In this document: positions 63,228-64,000 of the stretch, in pieces
Numbering within the stretch: position 1 is the first letter of the stretch
Layout of the letters: each line of letters opens with the position of its first letter
Assembly: GCA_032821775.1 (NCBI GenBank)
Contig: JAVLRN010000012.1
Span: 2,480,001-2,544,000, forward strand
DNA length: 64,000 nt
Source of the DNA: Sanguinoderma infundibulare
Lineage: Eukaryota > Basidiomycota > Agaricomycetes > Polyporales > Polyporaceae
Direction: 5' to 3'
The notes under the pieces: model-generated
Told to the model about the DNA's origin: nothing
The model's database searches: none
Seen by the model: the letters and a program-made list of their open reading frames with translations, nothing else
Made by a program: the position numbers and the translations under genes

Positions 63228-64000
63228 ATGTCCTTGCAACTGCTCGATCTCAACATCGACGTCCTCCAGCACATCGTCGACCTCCTATGGGGACGGTCGG
63301 CACTCCACTTTTCCCTCGCATCCAAGTACGCACAGGAGCTCGCTATTCATCGCGTTGCCGCCATAGTCAGCTGCGGAGACCGGGGCAGACTCTCGCTGGT
63401 CCACGGCGTCCTCCTTCGTGGCCCTCGCCCTCGTGTGGGACACCTTGAAGACCTCGTCATACACCACGATGCTATATACGAGGATCTCGTGGCCTCGCGG
63501 AACATGCAGTCCAACGACATGGAAAACGCATCTACCGCCATTCAGCTCATCATCGACCTCATCCTAAATGCACCAAACCTTCGCCGGCTCGCCCTCCCTA
63601 ATCACAGCGATGGTCACTTAGAGCGCGATCCTCGGGTGTGGGATTGTCTCCGCGGTTTGCTCAAGCTGACCCGCGTCGAGTTCGATGTTGCCCCCATGTC
63701 CTCGCCCACCGTCATGGACTTCCTGCGGACATCCGGCTGGAACCTAACCGTCCTCTCCTTCGATTCGCACTGGAGCGACATATATCATTCTCGAGATGCC
63801 GTCTCTTGGGTGCCGTTTCTCGCTGCCATCGCGGCATTCCCTCACCTCCACACCCTCAACGTGCACGGAGTTCTCGTGCCTCTGGCGTCCTTGCGCGAGA
63901 TCGAGAACTATTCCCCGCCGACATTTCCCTCCCTACGCAGGCTGTTCTTACGAGAAGTAGTTCCTACCGTGCTAGACGTTGTGCAGCTGGCACCGAATAT
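63228..64000 (+). CDS. F-box-like/LRR protein, family member E (runs off window)
   Basis: ATG at 63228 opens a frame with no stop to base 64000 (257 codons). It reads MSLQLLDLNIDVLQHIVDLL, ALHFSLASKYAQELAIHRV, AIVSCGDRGRLSLVHGVLL, LRRLALPNHSDG, LTRVEFDVAPM, LRTSGWNLTVLSFDSH, LHTLNVHG, LRRLFLREVVP and LDVVQLAPN. It is closest to member A (both have LNIDVLQHIVDLLWGR) and shares its upstream region. All positions that are broken in B and D are intact here, including CGA at the codon that is TGA in B. The family intron and the C-terminal exons should lie just beyond the window. It appears intact as far as it can be seen. Confidence 0.8.
   Translation, partial: MSLQLLDLNIDVLQHIVDLLWGRSALHFSLASKYAQELAIHRVAAIVSCGDRGRLSLVHGVLLRGPRPRVGHLEDLVIHHDAIYEDLVASRNMQSNDMENASTAIQLIIDLILNAPNLRRLALPNHSDGHLERDPRVWDCLRGLLKLTRVEFDVAPMSSPTVMDFLRTSGWNLTVLSFDSHWSDIYHSRDAVSWVPFLAAIAAFPHLHTLNVHGVLVPLASLREIENYSPPTFPSLRRLFLREVVPTVLDVVQLAPN

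Noticed and set aside
1..64000. tRNA genes
   Set aside because: A search by eye for GGTTCRAATC-type T-arms found only isolated matches without a cloverleaf partner.

Overview
This is nuclear DNA from a filamentous basidiomycete, most likely an Agaricomycete and perhaps a polypore. The reasons are GC-rich genes cut by many introns of about 50-80 nt with GTGCGT/GTGAGT/GTAAGT donors and CTGAC-type branch sites, and the gene families present: HET, HNH_2-type nucleases, F-box-like arrays, Zn2Cys6 and AreA-GATA-like regulators. The lineage is inferred from these traits and was not tested by a search. No tRNA, rRNA, CRISPR array or complete transposon was recognised.

Layout. 1-2646 (+): 3' part of the mitochondrial ABC transporter ATM1. 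3730-5279 (+): arrestin-like adaptor. 6002-7860 (+): HET-domain protein. 8377-16117 (+): three tandem paralogues of an unnamed membrane protein. 16448-17245 (-): small membrane protein. 19195-20204 (-): coiled-coil protein. 20.5-35.0 kb: an array of F-box-like genes, pseudogenes and relics, with a secreted DUF5648-like gene and an intact HNH_2 nuclease gene between them. 36.6-39.0 kb (+): C2H2 zinc-finger protein. 39-44 kb: gene-poor. 44186-47083 (+): AreA-GATA-like/DUF3295 regulator. 47.6-50.4 kb: damaged HNH_2 copy inside a tandem duplication. 51410-55641 (+): sixteen-exon Zn2Cys6 transcription factor. 56.5-57.9 kb (-): third HNH_2 copy, broken. 58.1-59.6 kb: possible TIR element. 59.6-64.0 kb: more F-box-like copies, the last running off the window.

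The window splits into conserved single-copy genes (ATM1, arrestin, C2H2, AreA-like, Zn2Cys6) and fast-changing accessory DNA. The accessory part holds two interleaved families in birth-and-death evolution. The first is an F-box/LRR-like family of about 570-590 aa: three apparently intact members, one cut by the window edge, two full-length pseudogenes and at least five relics. The second is an HNH_2 family: one intact copy and two damaged ones. I rebuilt exon models by hand from splice sites, reading frame and comparison between paralogues. Exon positions are therefore inferences, but each model keeps frame across every junction.
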